Origin: Rhodocyclales bacterium
Lineage (GTDB): Bacteria; Pseudomonadota; Gammaproteobacteria; Burkholderiales; Rhodocyclaceae
Reading direction: 5' to 3'
NCBI GenBank assembly: GCA_016235025.1
Contig: JACRMV010000001.1
Span: 774,722 to 838,721, forward strand
DNA: 64,000 bases
Part shown: in pieces, positions 62,301 through 64,000 of the stretch
How positions within the stretch are numbered: the stretch's first letter is position 1
How the letters are laid out: each line of letters begins with the position of its first letter
The notes under the pieces: model-generated
Databases searched by the model: none
What the model was told of the DNA's origin: nothing
What the model saw: the letters and a program-made list of their open reading frames with translations, nothing else
Position numbers and translations under genes: made by a program

Positions 62301-64000
62301 GGATCGTCAAGCAACTCGAGGCGATGAAGAAAAGCTGGCAGGTCCGGCTGGAGAAACTGTCGGCCGACAGCAAGAAGGACGACCTGCTGACCTGGGAGCA
62401 ACTGGGCATCGACTGGCTGTTCGTCGATGAAGCCCATCTGCACAAGAACCTCTACCGGTTCACCAAGATGACCCGGGTGGCAGGGTTGCCGCTGACCAGT
62501 TCGGAGCGCGCCTTCGATCTGTTCCTGAAGACGCGCTACACAATGCAGCGCCACGGCAACGCCCAGCGCGGCGTGGTCTTCGCGACGGCAACACCGGTGG
62601 CCAACACCATGGCCGAAGTCCACACCATGATGCGCTACCTGCAGCCCAAGCGGCTGGAGGAACTTGGGCTACAGCAGTTCGATGCCTGGGCGGCGACCTT
62701 CGGGGAGAGCGTGACGGCGCTGGAAATCGCGCCGGACGGTAGCGGTTACCGGATGCAAACGCGCTTCGCACGTTTCATCAACGTGCCCGAGTTGATGGCG
62801 GTGTTCGGCGAAGTGGCCGACATCCGCACGGCGGAAATGCTGGACCTGCCGGTGCCGAAGTTGCGAGGCGGCAAGCCGCGCATCGTCGCCTGCCCGGCCA
62901 GCCCGTCGCTGAAGACCTTCGTACAGACCCTGGTATTGCGGGCGGAAGCCATCCGCAACGGCGAGGTCGACCCGAAGGACGACAACATGCTGGCGGTGAC
63001 CACCGACGGCCGCAAGGCTGCACTGGACTTCCGCCTGGTGGCTCACACGGCGCACTTCGACGAGTATGGCAAGGTCGCCGCCTGCGTGCGGGAAGTGCAT
63101 GCCATCTGGCAGCGCACGATGGACTTCCGCGGCGCGCAGTTGGTGTTCTGCGACCTCTCCTCCCCCAAGGGCGGTAAGGCGTTCAGCGTCTACGACGACT
63201 TGCTGGCGCGGCTCATGGCGGCGGGTATTCCCGAGAAGGAAATCGCCTTCGTCCATGATGCCGAGAGCGATGCTCAGAAGGCCGCGCTGTTCAAGGCAGT
63301 CCGGGAAGGTCGGGTACGGGTGCTGCTGGGGTCTACCGCCAAAATGGGGGTGGGCACCAACGTGCAGACGCGTCTCGTCGCCCTGCATCACCTGGATGCC
63401 CCGTGGCGTCCCTGCGATGTGGAGCAACGCGAGGGCCGCATCCTGCGCCAGGGCAACCTGAGCGAGGATGTGGAAATCTTCCGCTACGTCACCCAGCAAA
63501 GCTTCGACAGCTATTCTTGGCAGACGCTGGAGACCAAGGCACGTTTCATCGCCCAGGTCATGGCGGGCGACAAGGGCATCCGCTCGCTGGAGGATGTGGA
63601 ACTGGCGGCACTGTCCTACGCCGAGGTGAAGGCCTTGGCCTCGGGCAATCCGCTGGTGATCGAGAAAGCCGGTGTGGACGCGGAGGTGGCCAGGCTCTCG
63701 ACGCTGTTCTCGGTGTGGCGCAATCAGCGCTATGCCAATGAAAGCGAAGTGGGCCGGCTGCCGATGATGATCGAGGCGCTGGAGAAAAAGGTGGCCCTGT
63801 ACGCGCAGGATGAAACCCGAATCGAACCACAGGCCATGCAGGTCATCGCAATGGAACTAGGCGGACGCAAGATCGCCGGGCCCGATGCGGTCGGCGAAGC
63901 ACTACGTGGCTTGGTGAAGTCGGCCAAGGAAGAAGTGCGTACGGCCAGCCGAATGATCGAACGGATCGTCGGCTGGTTTGGCGGCTTCGACCTCGGCATC
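59324..64000 (+). CDS. DarB-like adenine methylase-helicase fusion, 5' part
   Basis: 1,559 codons are open without a stop to the right edge. An N-terminal methylase-like domain has the SAM motif VLEPAAGIGHFIG (residues about 198-210) and the catalytic-position motif GNVPFGKYQ (near 265), where usual methylases have NPPY/F. A superfamily 2 helicase follows, with Walker A HVVGAGKTAV (871-880), VDEAHLHKNL near 1034, and the C-terminal LGSTAKMGVGTNVQTR then DVEQREGRILRQGN. Giant proteins of this kind on phages and plasmids (P1 DarB is the model) protect incoming DNA from restriction. Whether methylation is retained with NVPF is open. Confidence 0.85.
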   Translation, partial: MARRSTAPSLWLPGFDPDEPEPPTLPELATPIVVPTAEAALAESIEEAEFETPEPAVVVARISWRTTSQVVEAIPRTLWPRLTSAGRLYPVGAIAKFEANLAAIDTLHRIENENRAASVEERQSLLHYTGWGGLPGSFNLDTNEPAWAERARRLQDLLPAADYESARASVNNSHYTEIHVIEAMWRAIRGFGFTGGRVLEPAAGIGHFIGTMPEDLAGCSTVTAIEIDRLSGRILQALYASGGADVRIAPFEKTPLPENWFDLVIGNVPFGKYQVADQSNRAYAHYNIHNYFLGRAIDLVRPGGLVCLITSSHTMESRQGTVRQYLASQAHLLGAIRLPNGAFAGIAATEVQTDILFLRKRQRAETVEAEWLDITAVPNELRHPLAPPNRYLPINEWYMRYPEFCIGRIRSESNGYEEVATAVFEGDLEAALRERIALLPTGVFEPVKHATAPLRVVVPAEAGARPGSFRLHQGRVHRVGGGELVDVHDQLNATQRGRINGMCAIRDHARALLDAQLADENKGPLEHLRAMLNGTYDRFVAKYGCLTARANALAFRRDPDYPLLLSLEHYDEESGTARKAALFTQRTLSRVVEPDRAGEPSEALAASVQWRGRVDPTYMAGLLEAPEAEVLEALANAGHIFQDPVDGIWKTADDYLSGNVKTKLKQAVLSGAAYRRNVDALERVQPEDLPPAAIEPRLGAVWVPAHDVEVFVQEVLELKDCTVAYSAEAGAWSVKYGEWEARQNVKVTQEFGTSRMNAIELVQCALNVQVPTVRDRDPVTDKYYVNADETLAAREKLGLVKERFATWAFSETERRERLCRIYNDLFNATRPRCFDGAHLKLPGFSRCFDLHPHQPNAVWRIVQSGNTGLFHVVGAGKTAVCVIASMELRRLGFANKPCHVVPNHMLAQYTAEFVRLYPNASVLMASKEDLEGDRRRELVSRIATGDWDAVVITHSSFERIKLSPQFTEGYIKEIIHEIEMAVRAEKSNDRSNRIVKQLEAMKKSWQVRLEKLSADSKKDDLLTWEQLGIDWLFVDEAHLHKNLYRFTKMTRVAGLPLTSSERAFDLFLKTRYTMQRHGNAQRGVVFATATPVANTMAEVHTMMRYLQPKRLEELGLQQFDAWAATFGESVTALEIAPDGSGYRMQTRFARFINVPELMAVFGEVADIRTAEMLDLPVPKLRGGKPRIVACPASPSLKTFVQTLVLRAEAIRNGEVDPKDDNMLAVTTDGRKAALDFRLVAHTAHFDEYGKVAACVREVHAIWQRTMDFRGAQLVFCDLSSPKGGKAFSVYDDLLARLMAAGIPEKEIAFVHDAESDAQKAALFKAVREGRVRVLLGSTAKMGVGTNVQTRLVALHHLDAPWRPCDVEQREGRILRQGNLSEDVEIFRYVTQQSFDSYSWQTLETKARFIAQVMAGDKGIRSLEDVELAALSYAEVKALASGNPLVIEKAGVDAEVARLSTLFSVWRNQRYANESEVGRLPMMIEALEKKVALYAQDETRIEPQAMQVIAMELGGRKIAGPDAVGEALRGLVKSAKEEVRTASRMIERIVGWFGGFDLGI

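Larger units (their letters stand above)
42557..64000. mobile_element. Integrative element inserted at tRNA-Pro, carrying a PRTRC cassette
   Basis: The left boundary is the tRNA-Pro fragment with the integrase directly inside. Everything to the right edge is mobile-element content: partition-type genes, two tyrosine recombinases, IHF-like protein, PRTRC genes and a DarB-like protein. The dispersed 24-bp repeat of the chromosome is absent throughout, supporting separate ancestry. No conjugation genes are in the window, so whether it is a conjugative element is open. Confidence 0.7.

Overview
The window looks like a chromosomal segment of a GC-rich betaproteobacterium, most likely Rhodocyclales/Sterolibacteriaceae-like. 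I infer this from gene content (FadL/FadE lipid uptake and oxidation genes, an anaerobe-style Moco gene set, dapC-dapD-pilU-dapE-prmB-fdx order, KatG, TypA) and from protein similarity as I recall it; no search was run.

Layout. 1-27.6 kb is core chromosome. It holds fadL (partial) and fadE, a ferredoxin-reductase-type flavoprotein, a small periplasmic CX6C-repeat protein, and two facing molybdenum-cofactor gene groups: moaA-moeA to the right, and a tightly overlapped dinG/ATP-grasp/mobB/moeA2/moaD/moaE operon to the left. A 146-bp element with terminal inverted repeats separates them. Then come katG, a secretin-N1-like protein, an alpha/beta hydrolase, a deoxyribosyltransferase, an internally deleted dienelactone hydrolase, the lysine/peptidoglycan set dapC-dapD-pilU-dapE with prmB and a ferredoxin, def-mtnP, and typA.

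27.6-42.5 kb is an accessory and defence region: two adjacent type II toxin-antitoxin pairs (HigBA-like and MqsRA, the latter between 49-bp direct repeats), then a 12.5-kb block bounded by about 115-bp inverted repeats. That block carries one leftward five-gene run: a PLD-nuclease/SNF2-helicase fusion, an Eco57I-like adenine methyltransferase, a DprA/SLOG-like protein, a SIR2-like protein and an SMC/Rad50-like ATPase. The combination is the best candidate for an undescribed defence system here: methylation-linked restriction upstream, and a predicted NAD-consuming effector coupled to an SMC ATPase downstream.

42.55 kb to the right edge is an integrated mobile element. It starts at a displaced 3' half of tRNA-Pro(GGG), followed at once by a tyrosine integrase. 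It carries a Cas4/RecB-like nuclease apparently split over two overlapping genes, a ParM-like protein (PRTRC D), a second tyrosine recombinase, an IHF-beta-like protein, the rest of the PRTRC cassette (ThiF, A, B, F, C, E, ParB), a predicted ADP-ribosyltransferase, an unknown gene, and the first 1,559 codons of a DarB-like methylase-helicase. PRTRC A, B, C and ThiF read as JAMM peptidase, E2-like, ubiquitin-like and E1-like components.

Across the core chromosome and accessory region, but not inside the tRNA-Pro element, there is a dispersed repeat of about 24 bp (core AAAAGTCGGCGCTGGCG). About 16 recognisable copies lie both between genes and in frame within genes, where it reads as a (K)VGAG(D/E)TA-like peptide or its antisense counterpart. 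Its density and tolerance inside coding sequence are the most striking nucleotide-level signal in the window.
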